From Pseudomonadota bacterium (lineage in GTDB: Bacteria; Pseudomonadota; Gammaproteobacteria; Xanthomonadales; Rhodanobacteraceae): a DNA stretch of 38,193 bases. A program made the position numbers and the translations under genes. Position 1 is the stretch's first letter, and every line of letters begins with the position of its first letter. Of this stretch, positions 9,119 to 22,374 are shown one piece after another. The stretch lies in assembly GCA_021795435.1 (NCBI GenBank), contig JAJYPJ010000017.1, forward strand, positions 1 through 38,193, read 5' to 3'. The notes below the pieces were generated by a model that had not been told where the DNA came from, did not search any database, and was given only the letters and a program-made list of their open reading frames with translations.

Positions 9119-9562
9119 ATGCAACTCGTATCACGAATCCTTGCCGTCAGCCGCACCCTGCGTCTCGGGCGACAGGCACGCCATCTCGAAGAGGTGGTCG
9201 AGGCGTTGCCGATGCCGCTGCGCGAGGTGCTGGCTCATCTGACCGTCCGGGAACTCGCCCAGGCCGCCCGTTGCGGGTGCCCGCGCCTCTATGGATCCGC
9301 GCCGGACAAGGCCTATGCGGCCTGGGGCGAAGGCGCGGACATCGGCTTCGAGCGCGCCTGCTCGGACAATCCGCAGGTTCGCGTTCGCGGCGTCGCGCTC
9401 TGGATCGCCGTCGTCTACCACGAAACCCTGAATGCCGAACGCGATGCCTCCTCGGCGGTGCACAAGCAGGTACTGCGCCTGATGCGCGTCATCAAGGAAA
9501 GCGCAGCCGCCCGTCCCGAAGTGCAGGCGCAGTGGGCGAGCAGCCGCGGCGAGGCGGCCTGA
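9119..9562 (+). CDS. Conserved-looking protein of unknown function
   Basis: I do not recognise this 147-residue protein. The start at 9119 is chosen because GGGGAGAGG lies 5 to 12 nt upstream; the open frame extends back to 9044. The sequence is mostly helical and mixed-charge, with no signal peptide or membrane span. Two cysteines occur in the middle (RCGCPRL). It is preceded by a palindrome and TATACT box and converges with the transglycosylase gene 27 nt away. A cytoplasmic role is likely from composition only. Confidence 0.7.
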   Translation: MQLVSRILAVSRTLRLGRQARHLEEVVEALPMPLREVLAHLTVRELAQAARCGCPRLYGSAPDKAYAAWGEGADIGFERACSDNPQVRVRGVALWIAVVYHETLNAERDASSAVHKQVLRLMRVIKESAAARPEVQAQWASSRGEAA

Positions 9563-9589
9563 GCCGCACGCCACCGGCCACCCGATCCG

Positions 9590-11455
9590 TCAGCCGCGAC
9601 GGCACTGCGGTACGCGCAGTTCCATGCCGGCCGTGATCACGTAGGGCGCGCTCAACCCGTTGATCGCCGCGATGCTGGAGGGATCCTGGCATCCGAAGCG
9701 CTGCGCGATCGCGCCCAGCGTGTCGCCCGGCTGCACCCGATAGCTGTGGGCATCGGCGAGTTCCGCGCCCGCCCGTCCGGCACCGCATCCGGCCAGGCGC
9801 AGCCGCATGCCCGGGCGAATCAGGTCCGAACGACCGAGGCCATTGACGCGCGCCAATGCCGCCGGATCAGGGCATCCGAAACGCGTCGCAATCGCGCCCA
9901 GCGTGTCACCGGGCCGGACCACGTAGTTTCCCCGCGATCCCGCGGCATCCGCCACCGAGGCGCCGCCATGGCCACAGGCAGGAATCCGCAATGCCAGGCC
10001 TGGTCGGATCAGCGCGCCGCCGTGCGCGAGGCCGTTGGCCCGCGCAATCGCCTGCGGATCATCACAGCCAAAGTGGCGCGCAATGCCGGCCAAGGTGTCG
10101 CCGGGACGCACGCGGTAATGCCGGAGCGACGCCCATTCCCGATGCGGCGGCGCGACTGCGGCGGGCGGGGGAATGGCGGCGTGGAGGTTGTCGGCCAGGG
10201 CCATCCAGCGACTGTTGGGCGCGCACTGGCTGACGAATGCCGCCTTGACCTGCCGCGGGATGCGGATCGTCGTCCCGGTCGGCTCCACCGCCTGCGGATC
10301 CAGCCTTGGATTGAGGTTGCGCAAGGTGCGGAACCAGCCATCCTGCATGCCCCCCGCCTGACCCAGGCAAATCGTCAGTTCCGCCAGCGACGCCGGTGCC
10401 GCGAGCGCCACCTTCCCGGGCGCGCCGTCGATGGCGGGGAACCGCAGGTTGTAGCGGTTCGGGTGCAGGAACAGCCAGGCCGCGGCCAGCACCATCGGCA
10501 CGTAATCCCGCGTCTCGGTGCTGAGCTGGTCATAGACCTGCGGCGACCAGAAGCTGGCGTCATGCCCGCCGCGCTCGGCGAGCCGCGAGACGATCCCGGG
10601 ACCGGCGTTGTACGCGGCCAGCGTCAACGCGAGGTTGTCATTGAATGCGCCGAGCTGCTGGTTGATGAACGCCGCATTGGCCAGCGCTTCCAGGCGCGGG
10701 TCGAAGCGCTGGTCGAAGCCGTCAACGACGTGCAGGCCGTATTCGGCCGCGGTGCCCGGCATGAATTGCAGCGGCCCGGCGGCGCCCGCTCGCGAGACCG
10801 CGTGCACCTTGCCGGCCGACTCCTTGGCCATGATGCCGAACAGGAGTGCCTCGGGCAGACCGGCCTTGTGGTACGCAGGCGCCATCTCGGCCCGAAGGAA
10901 CTGGTAGTTGACGTAGCTGGACATCAACTGGCTGCGCATCTGGGTCAGCCATTCGCCGATGGCGGCCTTGACGGCATCGTTGTTGGCGACCAGATCGGAG
11001 AGGCCGCCGTTCTTCAGCAGCGCCACGGCGCGTTGCGTTTGCGGGACGATCGTCAGGACCGGCGACGACTCGCCGGCCACGGACTGCGCTTCCGTGCCCT
11101 GCAGACCCGCGTGGTCGCTTCCCGCGTCCTGACGCATCTGCAGCAGTTGGTCATAGGTTGCGCTGACCCGATGCATGTCGCACGCCGACGTATCCGCGCA
11201 TTGCCGCGCCGCCCGGGAGATCCGGTCCAGCGCGTCGAGGATCGCGGCGCCGGCGCCCGCCTGCTTTTGTTGCTGCGCCAGCAGCGCTGCCTGGTACGCC
11301 TGCACGCCCTGGTCGAGCTGCGCGTAGAGGGTTGACGGCGTCGTCGCGGCCTGGGCCGAGCCACCCGGCGTGGTGTTGCCGGTCGTCGCGCATCCCGCCA
11401 GCGCCACGCAACCGACACCCAGAGCCAGCATCCAGGCCGAGAGTTGGCGGGTCAT
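9590..11455 (-). CDS. mltD: Membrane-bound lytic murein transglycosylase D-like lipoprotein with three LysM domains
   Basis: The enzyme would cleave the MurNAc-GlcNAc bond of peptidoglycan to give 1,6-anhydro-muropeptides. The 621-residue product starts with a lipoprotein signal peptide (ALAGC, Cys22). A glutamine-rich helical region follows, then an SLT domain at about 200-350 with the catalytic glutamate in [10 protein letters not shown] and the [12 protein letters not shown] and LAAYNAGPG motifs. Three C-terminal LysM domains each open with [18 protein letters not shown] or YRVQPGDTL. The ATG at 11455 is preferred to the open frame start at 11518 because it begins the signal peptide. Anchoring in the outer membrane is inferred (no Asp at +2). 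Confidence 0.92.
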   Translation of the reverse strand: MTRQLSAWMLALGVGCVALAGCATTGNTTPGGSAQAATTPSTLYAQLDQGVQAYQAALLAQQQKQAGAGAAILDALDRISRAARQCADTSACDMHRVSATYDQLLQMRQDAGSDHAGLQGTEAQSVAGESSPVLTIVPQTQRAVALLKNGGLSDLVANNDAVKAAIGEWLTQMRSQLMSSYVNYQFLRAEMAPAYHKAGLPEALLFGIMAKESAGKVHAVSRAGAAGPLQFMPGTAAEYGLHVVDGFDQRFDPRLEALANAAFINQQLGAFNDNLALTLAAYNAGPGIVSRLAERGGHDASFWSPQVYDQLSTETRDYVPMVLAAAWLFLHPNRYNLRFPAIDGAPGKVALAAPASLAELTICLGQAGGMQDGWFRTLRNLNPRLDPQAVEPTGTTIRIPRQVKAAFVSQCAPNSRWMALADNLHAAIPPPAAVAPPHREWASLRHYRVRPGDTLAGIARHFGCDDPQAIARANGLAHGGALIRPGLALRIPACGHGGASVADAAGSRGNYVVRPGDTLGAIATRFGCPDPAALARVNGLGRSDLIRPGMRLRLAGCGAGRAGAELADAHSYRVQPGDTLGAIAQRFGCQDPSSIAAINGLSAPYVITAGMELRVPQCRRG

Positions 11456-11650
11456 GGTCACGGGAAACTCCAGCGTCGGCGTTGCGCGCACGTTAGCCGT
11501 GGTGGGCTCGCGGCTCAAGGGGTGCCGCCGCTGGCATGGCCGCGCCTAGAATCGCCGCTTCGGGAAGAGCGCGGTGATGGCGATGATCCGGCTGCAGCAA
11601 TTAAAACCGGCGGACGCGACGGCGCGGCGTCCTTCGCGGGGTTGATCACG

Positions 11651-12175
11651 ATGGGGCGCTGGCGACCACCGCAACCGGGCTCGACACCGGTCATTACGCG
11701 CGCCGGGTTCGAGTCCTTGCGTCGCGAACTGGATGAACTCTGGCGCGAACGGCGACCGGAAGTGGTCCGGGCACTGGCCGCCGCCGCGGCCGAGGGCGAC
11801 CGCTCGGAGAACGCGGAGTACACCTACCGCAAGAAGCAGCTGGCCGAGATTGACCGCCGCGTCCGCTACCTGGGCAAACGATTGCCCGCGTTGCGCGTTG
11901 TCGAGCAGGCACCGGCGCGTCTGGACATCGTCTACTTCGGCGCATGGGTCGAGCTCGAGGACGAGGCGGGCGCGATCCTGCGATACCGCATCGTCGGACC
12001 TGACGAAACCGATGCGCGCCGGGGCTGGATCAGCGTCGATGCCCCGCTCGCGCGCGCACTGCTCGGCCGGAAGGTCGACGACGAGTGCGAAGCGCATTTG
12101 CCCGAGGGCCGTCATCGCTTCGCCGTGGTGGCGGTCCGCTACGAAATCGAGAACGGAACCGATGCCTGGCCCTGA
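11651..12175 (+). CDS. greB: Transcription elongation factor GreB
   Basis: Gre factors enter the RNA polymerase secondary channel and stimulate cleavage of backtracked RNA. The 174-residue protein has the N-terminal coiled coil with the acidic tip in [10 protein letters not shown], followed by [15 protein letters not shown], and the C-terminal FKBP-like domain ([27 protein letters not shown]). The length and the [15 protein letters not shown] linker fit GreB better than GreA. The ATG at 11651 is used. A 22-codon upstream ORF (11579-11647) ends four bases before it and may be a leader. It heads the ccm chain, overlapping the next gene by 14 nt. Confidence 0.92.
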   Translation: MGRWRPPQPGSTPVITRAGFESLRRELDELWRERRPEVVRALAAAAAEGDRSENAEYTYRKKQLAEIDRRVRYLGKRLPALRVVEQAPARLDIVYFGAWVELEDEAGAILRYRIVGPDETDARRGWISVDAPLARALLGRKVDDECEAHLPEGRHRFAVVAVRYEIENGTDAWP

Positions 12176-12653
12176 GCGTTCCCTTCGCGAGGCGTTCCTG
12201 CGCGCATGCTACGAGGTCGAACTCGGAGCGTCGCGCCACGTGACGCTGCGCCCCGGGGCGCCGTTGCCGTCCTCCTTGCGAATGTGGCTTGGCGGCGACC
12301 GGCACTGGGCGATGCTCACCGCCTGGAACCCCCGGGCAAAGCCGCGCGGCGATGCCGTCAACCAGCGCGCGCAGGCCCGGCTTGAACGCTTGCTGACCGA
12401 GGGTCAACCGCGACGCCGCTGGCTACCGGCGCGCAGCAGCGACGGGCGCGGCGGCTGGGTCGAGCCCCAGTGCTTCGTCGCCGGCCTCGCCCCGGCAGCG
12501 GCACGGCGACTGGCACGTCGGTTCGACCAGCGCGCGTACCTCCATGGCGAGGTCGACGGACCCGTCAAGCTGCGCCTGCGTCGCCAGCCCGCATGGACAG
12601 GCGAGCACGAGCCTGTGCAGAATCCGCGCGCCCATGATGAATGCATCCCCTGA
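12162..12653 (+). CDS. DUF3293 family protein
   Basis: The 163-residue product resembles the DUF3293 family, with the signature [17 protein letters not shown] at about 46-62. The biochemical role is unknown. The rest contains arginine-rich segments ([19 protein letters not shown], then FVAGL) typical of the family. It overlaps greB by 14 nt in front and ccmA by 20 nt behind, so it is certainly co-transcribed with both. No membrane span or signal peptide is present. The family assignment rests on the TAWNP motif and length; function is not inferred. Confidence 0.78.
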   Translation: MPGPERSLREAFLRACYEVELGASRHVTLRPGAPLPSSLRMWLGGDRHWAMLTAWNPRAKPRGDAVNQRAQARLERLLTEGQPRRRWLPARSSDGRGGWVEPQCFVAGLAPAAARRLARRFDQRAYLHGEVDGPVKLRLRRQPAWTGEHEPVQNPRAHDECIP

Positions 12654-13275
12654 CTCCCAGCCCACGCCGATCGACGTTCGCGGACTGGTTTACGAGCGGC
12701 GCGACGAGCGCGTCTTCGGCCCGCTGGACTTCACCGTCGAGGCGCGGACGATCGCCCTGGTGGAAGGCGACAACGGCAGTGGCAAGACCACGCTGCTGCG
12801 CGTGATCGCCGGACTGCTGCGCGCCAGCGCCGGCGAAGCAAGGGTGTTTGGATCGGCACCCGGCAGCGACGAAGCGCGTGCCGGCACGGCCAGCCTGGGC
12901 CACCTGCTGGGTCTCAAGGGCGATTTGACGCCACGCGAGAACCTGCACCTGGGCATGGGCCTGTACGGCTGCAAGCCGGGCGAGGATCCCGACGCCATGC
13001 TGTGCCGGGTAGGCCTGGAGGGCTTTGGCGACGAGCCGGTGCGCACGCTATCCGCGGGCCAGAAGAAGCGCACGGCACTTGCGCGACTGGCCTTGCTGCC
13101 GGCGCGGCTGTGGTTGCTCGACGAGCCTTACGCCAACCTCGATCGCCACGGCATCGCCCTGGTCAATGACCTGCTGGCCGTGCATGCCGCGGCTGGCGGC
13201 GCCGCGCTGGTGACCAGCCACGGCGCGGTCAGTTTCCACCAGGGCGTTGCCTGCACCATCCGGTTGACGCCATGA
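12634..13275 (+). CDS. ccmA: Cytochrome c biogenesis ATP-binding export protein CcmA
   Basis: CcmA is the ATPase of the CcmABCD complex, which uses ATP hydrolysis to release holo-CcmE from CcmC. The 213-residue protein has the Walker A motif GDNGSGKTT, the ABC signature LSAGQKKR, and the Walker B segment LWLLDEP. Two adjacent ATGs (12634 and 12637) are equally plausible starts; no strong ribosome-binding site is visible, in keeping with coupling to the overlapping DUF3293 gene. The stop overlaps ccmB as ATGA. Confidence 0.95.
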   Translation: MMNASPDSQPTPIDVRGLVYERRDERVFGPLDFTVEARTIALVEGDNGSGKTTLLRVIAGLLRASAGEARVFGSAPGSDEARAGTASLGHLLGLKGDLTPRENLHLGMGLYGCKPGEDPDAMLCRVGLEGFGDEPVRTLSAGQKKRTALARLALLPARLWLLDEPYANLDRHGIALVNDLLAVHAAAGGAALVTSHGAVSFHQGVACTIRLTP

Positions 13276-13958
13276 GCGAACCCTCGATGGCCGCCGCGTT
13301 CCGCGCGATGCTGCAACGCGACCTGTTGCTCGCCTGGCGTCGCCGCGGCGACGCGCTGCTGCCGGTCCTGTATGCCGTGATGGTCGCCACCCTCTTCCCG
13401 TTCGCATTGGGACCCGAGCACACGCTGCTGGCGCGCATCAGCGGCGGGGTGGTCCTCGTGACGGTCCTGCTGTCCATGTTGCTGTCGCTCGACGCGGTAT
13501 TCCGCGGCGACCTGGAGGACGGTGCCCTCGAGTACCTGGTGCTCGCGCCGCAGCCATTGGCGTTGCTGGTCGCCGCGCGCATGCTGGCTTACTGGCTGGT
13601 GACGGCGCTGCCCCTGATCGCGGTCGCGCCGCTGCTGGCGTACATGCTCGGGCTCGAGGGACCCGCGCAGCCCGTGTTGTTGCTCGCCCTGCTCCTGGCG
13701 ACACCCTTACTGGCACTGATCGGATCCGTATTGACCGCGCTCACGGTGGGAACCCGCCGGTCTGGTATGCTGCTTGCCCTGATGCTGCTGCCTCTGGCGG
13801 TGCCCATCGTGATTTTCGCCGCCGGTGCCGTCGGGGCTGCCCAGCAGGGGCTGCCTTGGGTCGCACCGGTGGCCTGGTTGGCGGCGGCGCTGGCCCTCGC
13901 CGTCGTCCTCGCGCCGCTGGCCTGTGCCACGGCCTTGCGCATCGCCCTGGATTCATGA
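13272..13958 (+). CDS. ccmB: Haem exporter membrane protein CcmB
   Basis: CcmB is the integral membrane partner of CcmA. The 228-residue product begins with a soluble stretch (FRAMLQRDLLLAWRRRGD, the conserved CcmB start) and then has six hydrophobic segments, including GGVVLVTVLLSMLLSLDAVF and the C-terminal AWLAAALALAVVLAPLACA. The FRGDLEDGALE motif between spans is typical of CcmB. It overlaps ccmA and ccmC by four bases each (ATGA). Confidence 0.95.
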   Translation: MSEPSMAAAFRAMLQRDLLLAWRRRGDALLPVLYAVMVATLFPFALGPEHTLLARISGGVVLVTVLLSMLLSLDAVFRGDLEDGALEYLVLAPQPLALLVAARMLAYWLVTALPLIAVAPLLAYMLGLEGPAQPVLLLALLLATPLLALIGSVLTALTVGTRRSGMLLALMLLPLAVPIVIFAAGAVGAAQQGLPWVAPVAWLAAALALAVVLAPLACATALRIALDS

Positions 13959-14713
13959 ACGCGATCAAGCTCTGGTATCACAAGCTCGGCTCGCCGCCCT
14001 ACTTCTACGTCTTTGCCGGCTACATCCAGCCCTGGCTCTGGACGATCGCGGCGGTGCTGGCCGTCGCGGGCCTGTATGGCGGCCTGGTCCTCGCGCCCGC
14101 CGACTATCAGCAGGGCGACGCCTTCCGCATCATCTTCGTGCACGTGCCCGCGGCGTGGATGAGCCTGTTCATCTACGGCGTGATGGCCGTTTCGGCGTTC
14201 ATCGCGGTGATCTGGCGCCCGAAGATGGCGGAGGTCCTGGCGATGGAATCCGCACCCATCGGTGCCGCGTTCACCTTGATCGCCCTGGTGACGGGGTCGC
14301 TGTGGGGTCGGCCGACTTGGGGGACCTACTGGACCTGGGACGCGCGTCTGACTTCCGAACTCGTGCTGTTGTTCATCTACCTCGGCGTCATCGGCCTCTA
14401 CCATGCCTTCGAGGATCCGCGGCAGGGCGCGCGCGCCGCGTCCTTCCTCGCCATGGTCGGCGCCGTCAACCTGCCGATCGTGCATTACTCCGTCGTCTGG
14501 TGGAATACGCTGCACCAAGGCACGACGGTGCGCTATTTCGGTCCCTCGTCCATCGCGCCCAGCATGCTGTGGCCCCTTCTGGCCATGACCATCGCCGCCA
14601 AGTTCTACTACGGTGCCAGTCTCATGCAACGCTCGCGGGTTTCCCTGCTCAGCCTCGAGCGGGGCAAGGACTGGGTCGCCGACATCGTGCGCGGGGAACC
14701 GACCCATGGCTAG
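13955..14713 (+). CDS. ccmC: Haem-handling protein CcmC
   Basis: CcmC binds haem at the periplasmic face and passes it to CcmE. The 252-residue protein has six membrane spans and the tryptophan-rich WWD-type motif at WGRPTWGTYWTWDARLTSE, followed by conserved LPIVHYSVVWWNTLHQG with a haem-ligand histidine. The ATG at 13955 overlaps the ccmB stop. It is full length. Confidence 0.96.
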   Translation: MNAIKLWYHKLGSPPYFYVFAGYIQPWLWTIAAVLAVAGLYGGLVLAPADYQQGDAFRIIFVHVPAAWMSLFIYGVMAVSAFIAVIWRPKMAEVLAMESAPIGAAFTLIALVTGSLWGRPTWGTYWTWDARLTSELVLLFIYLGVIGLYHAFEDPRQGARAASFLAMVGAVNLPIVHYSVVWWNTLHQGTTVRYFGPSSIAPSMLWPLLAMTIAAKFYYGASLMQRSRVSLLSLERGKDWVADIVRGEPTHG

Positions 14714-14885
14714 GTTCCTCGCGATGGGCGGCTATGCCGTATTCGTATGGCCGGCCTACGCCGTGTTCATCCTGGTCCTGGCGGCAGATGTCATCGCCAC
14801 CGTGCTGCGCCGTCGCCGCGTGCTGCGGGAGTTGCGTAGTCGCATCGCCCGCCAGGGTCGCCGCCGCGGGAGTGTGTCCCCATGA
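14706..14885 (+). CDS. ccmD: Haem exporter protein CcmD
   Basis: CcmD is a small single-span membrane protein that stabilises CcmC-CcmE and is needed to release holo-CcmE. The 59-residue product has an N-terminal [19 protein letters not shown] segment that contains the span, then a very basic cytoplasmic tail ([16 protein letters not shown]), exactly the CcmD layout. The ATG at 14706 overlaps the end of ccmC by eight bases, and the stop overlaps ccmE as ATGA. Confidence 0.92.
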   Translation: MARFLAMGGYAVFVWPAYAVFILVLAADVIATVLRRRRVLRELRSRIARQGRRRGSVSP

Positions 14886-15346
14886 AACCCAAACGCCGTC
14901 GCCGCATCGTGCTCGTCTCGCTGATCCTTGTCGCCGTGGCCGTGGCCAGTGGCGCCATGGTGTACGGCCTGTCGAAGAACATGAGCTACCTCTTCACGCC
15001 CAGCCAGATCCTCGCCGGCAAGGCCAGCGACTACCGGAGCTTCCGCCTCGGCGGCATGGTGGCGCCCGGCTCGATCCAGCGGGACCCGCACTCGCTGCGC
15101 GTCGACTTCACCGTCACCGACGGCGACCATACGATGCCCGTGCGCTACACCGGCATCCTTCCCGACTTGTTCCGTGCCAACCAGGCCGTGATTGCCACCG
15201 GCCACATGCAAAATGGCACCTTCGTCGCCAGTGAAGTGCTGGCCAAGCATGACGCGACCTACATGCCGCGCGAGCTGCAGCAGGCGATGGCGCAGGCGCA
15301 TGCGAAATTCCACGTGCGCCTGCCGGCGCAGGAGGCACGGCCATGA
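14882..15346 (+). CDS. ccmE: Cytochrome c-type biogenesis haem chaperone CcmE
   Basis: CcmE is the periplasmic haem chaperone that carries haem covalently on a histidine. The 154-residue protein has a basic N-terminus, one membrane anchor ([20 protein letters not shown]), an OB-fold domain, and the haem-binding motif AKHDATYMP with His123 and Tyr127, equivalent to His130 and Tyr134 of E. coli CcmE. It is coupled to ccmD and ccmF by ATGA overlaps. Confidence 0.96.
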   Translation: MKPKRRRRIVLVSLILVAVAVASGAMVYGLSKNMSYLFTPSQILAGKASDYRSFRLGGMVAPGSIQRDPHSLRVDFTVTDGDHTMPVRYTGILPDLFRANQAVIATGHMQNGTFVASEVLAKHDATYMPRELQQAMAQAHAKFHVRLPAQEARP

Positions 15347-17337
15347 TGCCCGAACTGGGCCAGATGGCGCTGATCCTGGCGCTGATCCTCGCGGCCGTGC
15401 AAGCGGTCTTTCCCTTGCTGGGTGCTTGGCGCGGCTCATCCGCCCTGATGCGCATGGCGCGGCCGGCGGTGGCCGGGCAGTTCGTGTTCATGGTGCTTGC
15501 CTACGCGGTGCTCACGCATGCGTTCATGGTCAACGACTTTTCGGTGCGCTACGTCGCCGAAAACTCCAACCTCACCCTGCCCTGGTACTACCGGTTCTCC
15601 GCCGTCTGGGGCGCCCATGCGGGGTCCCTGCTGCTGTGGGTCCTGATCCTCAATGTCTGGACGCTGGCCGTGGCCGTCTTCTCGCGGCGCCTGCCCGAGG
15701 CGTTCGTGGCCCGCGTGCTGGGCATCATGGGATTGGTCAGCGTCGGCTTCCTGTCGTTTTCGGTCCTCACGTCCAACCCCTTCCTGCGGGTGCTGCCGGC
15801 GCCAGTCAACGGCATGGACCTGAACCCGGTGCTCCAGGACCCCGGTCTCGTCATGCATCCGCCGATGCTTTACATGGGCTACGTGGGCTTCTCGGTCGCC
15901 TTTGCCTTCGCCATCGCCGCGCTGCTGGGCGGAGCCTTCGACGACGTCTGGGTGCGCTGGGCGCGGCCCTGGACCAACGCCGCCTTCGGCTTTCTGTCGG
16001 CAGGCATCGTGCTGGGCAGTTGGTGGTCCTATGCCGAACTCGGCTGGGGCGGCTGGTGGTTCTGGGATCCGGTTGAAAATGCCTCGTTCATGCCCTGGCT
16101 GGTCGGCGCCGCACTGATCCATGCTCAGGCCGTGACGGAGAAGCGGGGTGGCCTGCGCGCGTGGACGCTGCTGCTGTCGATCTTCGCGTTCTCGCTGTCG
16201 CTGCTGGGTACCTTCCTGGTCCGCTCTGGCCTGTTGACCAGTGTCCACGCGTTCGCCTCGGACCCCCGCCGCGGCATGTACATCCTGATGCTGCTGGGCC
16301 TCGCGGTTGGCGCTTCGTTGCTGCTGTACGCGCTTCGCGCACCCAAGGTCGCCGGCGGCAAGCCGTTCGCGCTGGCCTCGCGCGAAACCCTCATCGTCAT
16401 CGGCAACCTGATGCTGGTGGTGGCCTCGGCCATGGTGCTGATCGGCACCTTGTATCCGATCATCGGCGACGCCCTGCATCTGGGCCGCGTCTCGATTGGT
16501 CCACCCTATTTCGGCCCGCTGTTCATCGCGATGATGGCGCCCGTCGTCCTGTTGCTTCCCTTCGGCCCGTTCGCACGCTGGGGCCACGCCGACCTGCGCG
16601 AATGGAAGCGCGTTGCGCTCATCGGCGCGGTGGCGGCCCTCGTCGGCGGCAGCCTGTTCGCCTGGGCAGCCAGTGGGGGCATGCCCGGATGGCAGGCCTG
16701 GCTGGGCGGACTTTCGTCGGCGTGGGTCATTGCCGGCGTGATCCTTTACGCGCGCAAGCGCTGGGTTTCGGTGCCCGCCGGGCGACGTTATCCGGCGGAG
16801 ATGGCCGGGATGCTGTTGGGGCATCTGGGCGTGGGCATTTTCCTCGCCGGCGCGCTGCTGACCAACAATCTCAGCGTCGAGCGCGACGTACGCCTTGCGC
16901 CGGGGCAGACGGCCCAGGTGGGTGGCTACACGTTCCGCTTCGAAGGCGTCACCGACGTCCGTGGGCCCAATTGGGTCGCGCACCAGGGCACGCTGGTGGT
17001 GACCCGTGGCGACCAGCGGATCGCCGTGCTGCACCCGCAGAAGCGCGAGTATTCAGGCGACATCGTGCAGACCGAGGCGGCCGTCGACGCGGGGCTCTTC
17101 CGGGACCTCTACGTTGCGTTGGGTGAAGGGCTCGGCAACCACGGCGCGTGGGCGCTGCGCTTGTACGACAAGCCATTCGTGCGCTGGGTCTGGCTGGGCG
17201 GCCTGTTCATCGCGCTGGGCGGCTTCGTCACCCTGCTGGACCGACGCTTCCGCGTCCGCGTGACGCAAGATGCCGGTGACTCAACGCCGGCGCCGGCAAG
17301 CCCTCGTCCGGTGCGGGCTCAAGAGGCCGGCGCATGA
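15343..17337 (+). CDS. ccmF: Haem lyase subunit CcmF
   Basis: CcmF works with CcmH in attaching haem to apocytochrome c in the periplasm. The 664-residue protein has about 14 membrane spans. The WWD haem-binding motif is clear in [19 protein letters not shown], and the conserved [19 protein letters not shown]-type region and the periplasmic loop with haem-ligand histidines ([18 protein letters not shown]) are present. Length is normal. It overlaps ccmE and ccmG by four bases. Confidence 0.97.
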   Translation: MMPELGQMALILALILAAVQAVFPLLGAWRGSSALMRMARPAVAGQFVFMVLAYAVLTHAFMVNDFSVRYVAENSNLTLPWYYRFSAVWGAHAGSLLLWVLILNVWTLAVAVFSRRLPEAFVARVLGIMGLVSVGFLSFSVLTSNPFLRVLPAPVNGMDLNPVLQDPGLVMHPPMLYMGYVGFSVAFAFAIAALLGGAFDDVWVRWARPWTNAAFGFLSAGIVLGSWWSYAELGWGGWWFWDPVENASFMPWLVGAALIHAQAVTEKRGGLRAWTLLLSIFAFSLSLLGTFLVRSGLLTSVHAFASDPRRGMYILMLLGLAVGASLLLYALRAPKVAGGKPFALASRETLIVIGNLMLVVASAMVLIGTLYPIIGDALHLGRVSIGPPYFGPLFIAMMAPVVLLLPFGPFARWGHADLREWKRVALIGAVAALVGGSLFAWAASGGMPGWQAWLGGLSSAWVIAGVILYARKRWVSVPAGRRYPAEMAGMLLGHLGVGIFLAGALLTNNLSVERDVRLAPGQTAQVGGYTFRFEGVTDVRGPNWVAHQGTLVVTRGDQRIAVLHPQKREYSGDIVQTEAAVDAGLFRDLYVALGEGLGNHGAWALRLYDKPFVRWVWLGGLFIALGGFVTLLDRRFRVRVTQDAGDSTPAPASPRPVRAQEAGA

Positions 17338-17885
17338 AGCTGTACCTGCCGCTGGCCATCTTCCTGGCCCTGGTCGGGCTGTTCGGGTTCGGCCTGTGGT
17401 GGAACAGTGCGCACAACCCGACGTTGGTGCCATCGCCGCTGATCGGCAAGCCGGCGCCCGCCTGGAACCTGCCACTGCTCTATGAGCCGGCCAAGACGCT
17501 CGACAAGGCCGACATGCTGGGCAAGCCCTATATCGTCAACGTCTTCGCCAGTTGGTGTTTTGCCTGCGCCGACGAGCACCCGGTGCTGATGGCCTACAGT
17601 CACGACCTCGGCGTGCCCCTGATCGGATACGACTACAAGGACAAGGCCACCGATGCGCTGGCGTGGCTGCAGCAGCATGGCGATCCCTACACGCAGGTCG
17701 TGGCGGACGAGAGCGGGCGGACCGCCATCAACTTCGGCGTGTATGGCGCACCGGAGACGTACCTGATCAACGCCCGGGGCATCATCCTGTGGAAGCACAT
17801 CGGTCCCCTGACGCCCGGCGTCATCCGCGATGAGTTGGCGCCGCGTTTGCGCAAGCTGGGGATCCAACCGAGGATTGGCGCATGA
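17334..17885 (+). CDS. ccmG: Periplasmic thiol:disulfide oxidoreductase CcmG/DsbE
   Basis: CcmG reduces the CXXCH haem-binding cysteines of apocytochromes, or the CcmH disulfide, before ligation. The 183-residue protein has an N-terminal membrane anchor (residues about 5-24) and a thioredoxin fold with the active site FASWCFACADEHP (Cys75 and Cys78) and the cis-proline segment GVYGAPETYLI. The dipeptide between the cysteines is Phe-Ala; many CcmG proteins have Pro-Ser or Pro-Thr there. No DsbD/CcdA partner is in the window. Confidence 0.95.
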   Translation: MKLYLPLAIFLALVGLFGFGLWWNSAHNPTLVPSPLIGKPAPAWNLPLLYEPAKTLDKADMLGKPYIVNVFASWCFACADEHPVLMAYSHDLGVPLIGYDYKDKATDALAWLQQHGDPYTQVVADESGRTAINFGVYGAPETYLINARGIILWKHIGPLTPGVIRDELAPRLRKLGIQPRIGA

Positions 17886-18316
17886 AGGGCATGCTGCGCA
17901 CCGCGACGCTCGTGCTTTTGCTGGGCACCGCGCTTGCATCGTCGGCCGTCGATGCGCTGCCGTTCAAGAATGCCGCACAGGAAGTGCGCTTCCAGGACCT
18001 GACGCGCCAGTTGCGCTGCCTCGTATGCCAGAACGAGGACCTCGCGGATTCCGATGCCAAGCTCGCCAAGGACCTGCGCTTCGAGATCTTCCAGCAGATG
18101 CAGGCAGGCCGCAGCAACGCGCAGATCAAGCAGTGGCTGGTCGACCGCTACGGTGACTACGTCCTGTACAAGCCGCCGCTGAAGCCGTCCAACTATCCAC
18201 TGTGGTTCAGCCCGTTCGTGCTGCTGCTGCTGGGCGCGCTGGGCGTGGGCATCTACCTGCGCCGCCGTGCGCAGCCGCCGGCTGCGGCCGGCTCCGACGA
18301 GGATCAGGACTGGTGA
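17882..18316 (+). CDS. ccmH: Cytochrome c-type biogenesis protein CcmH
   Basis: CcmH presents apocytochrome thiols to CcmF. The 144-residue product has a cleavable signal peptide (about 1-25), the redox motif LRCLVCQNEDLADS (Cys46, Cys49), a three-helix domain and a C-terminal membrane span (FSPFVLLLLGALGVGIYLRRR). It is the short form; the CcmI part that is fused to it in E. coli is a separate gene here, directly downstream with a GTGA overlap. Confidence 0.95.
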   Translation: MKGMLRTATLVLLLGTALASSAVDALPFKNAAQEVRFQDLTRQLRCLVCQNEDLADSDAKLAKDLRFEIFQQMQAGRSNAQIKQWLVDRYGDYVLYKPPLKPSNYPLWFSPFVLLLLGALGVGIYLRRRAQPPAAAGSDEDQDW

Positions 18317-19388
18317 ACACGACGTTTCTGCTGGCCAGCGGCCTGTTGCTGGCGCTGGCGCTTGCCTTCGTGCTCTGGCCCCTGCTCAGCCAGGCCGCGC
18401 GACAGCCCAATCGCCGCGGTCTCTACGCGCTGGGGGCCCTGTTGGCGATCGGCATCCCGCTGGCCAGCGCGGGCTTGTACCGCCAGGTCGGCGATCCGGC
18501 CGCGCTCAACCCCGCCGCTGCGCGCCAGCCCCTGACGATCGATGAAGCCATCGCCAAGATCCGGGCATCGCTGGACCGCAACGGCGCAGATCCCGACCTC
18601 TGGACGTTGCTGGGACAGGCCTACAGCGCGAAGCACGAGCCCGCCAAGGCCGCCGACGCGTTTGAACATGCGCTGAAGTACAAGCCGGACAACGCTGACC
18701 TGCTGGTCGCCTGGGCGCAGGCCGATTCGCTGACCCAGCCGCAGCATCTCATCAACGGACTCGCGCGGGCGCGTCTGCAACGCGCCGTGGCCGTCGATCC
18801 GACCCACCAGCGCGGGTTGTGGCTGCTCGGCATCAGCGACTTCCAGCTGGGCCACTATGCCGGAGCCATCGCCACCTGGACGCGACTGCTGAAGCTGCTG
18901 CCTCCGGGCTCGGGCGTGGCCCAAGGCGTGGCTGACCAGGTGCATCTGGCTGCGCAGCGCGGCGGCGTGGCCCTCGATCCGGAGCAGGACCGCGTCCTGG
19001 CGGCGGCTACGGCGGCGCCGGCGGCGGCAGACAGCGCGGGAGGACCCCGGATCACCGTTCACGTGAGCCTCGCGCCGGCACTGGCGCCGCGCCTCGGCAA
19101 CGAGACGTTGCTCTACGTCTTCGCGCGCAACCCTGACGGACCCCCGATGCCCCTGGCGGTCGCGCGACTGCCGGCCAGCAGCCTGCCCGCCACGGTCACC
19201 CTCACCAACGCCATGAGCATGTCGCCCGCCATGAACCTCTCGTCGGCCAAGACGGTGATCATCGGTGCGCGGCTGAGCGCCAGTGGCCAGCCATTGCCGC
19301 AACCCGGCGATCTCGAAGGGCGGAGCGGACCGGTTGCGGTGGATGGCGGCAAGCCCGTGGATGTCCTCATCGACCGGGTGGTCCACTG

Positions 19389-19389
<1 letters not shown>
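18313..19389 (+). CDS. ccmI: TPR-containing apocytochrome c chaperone CcmI
   Basis: CcmI binds apocytochrome c and delivers it to CcmFH. The 358-residue product starts with a GTG at 18313 that overlaps the ccmH stop. It has two N-terminal membrane spans (FLLASGLLLALALAFVLWPL and ALGALLAIGIPLASAGLY), TPR repeats (DLWTLLGQAYSAKHEPAKAA and later) and a C-terminal periplasmic domain starting near ITVHVSLAPALAPRLG. The layout matches CcmI/CycH. The stop overlaps the next gene as TGATG. Confidence 0.93.
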
Positions 19390-22330
<2,941 letters not shown>

Positions 22331-22374
22331 CCGCGCGGGTCGGGGGGCGCGGGTTGCGGCACGGCGGCCGGCCC

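Noticed and set aside
15436-17034. 532-codon minus-strand ORF opposite ccmF
   Set aside because: Gln/His/Arg-rich antisense shadow; ccmF is certain.
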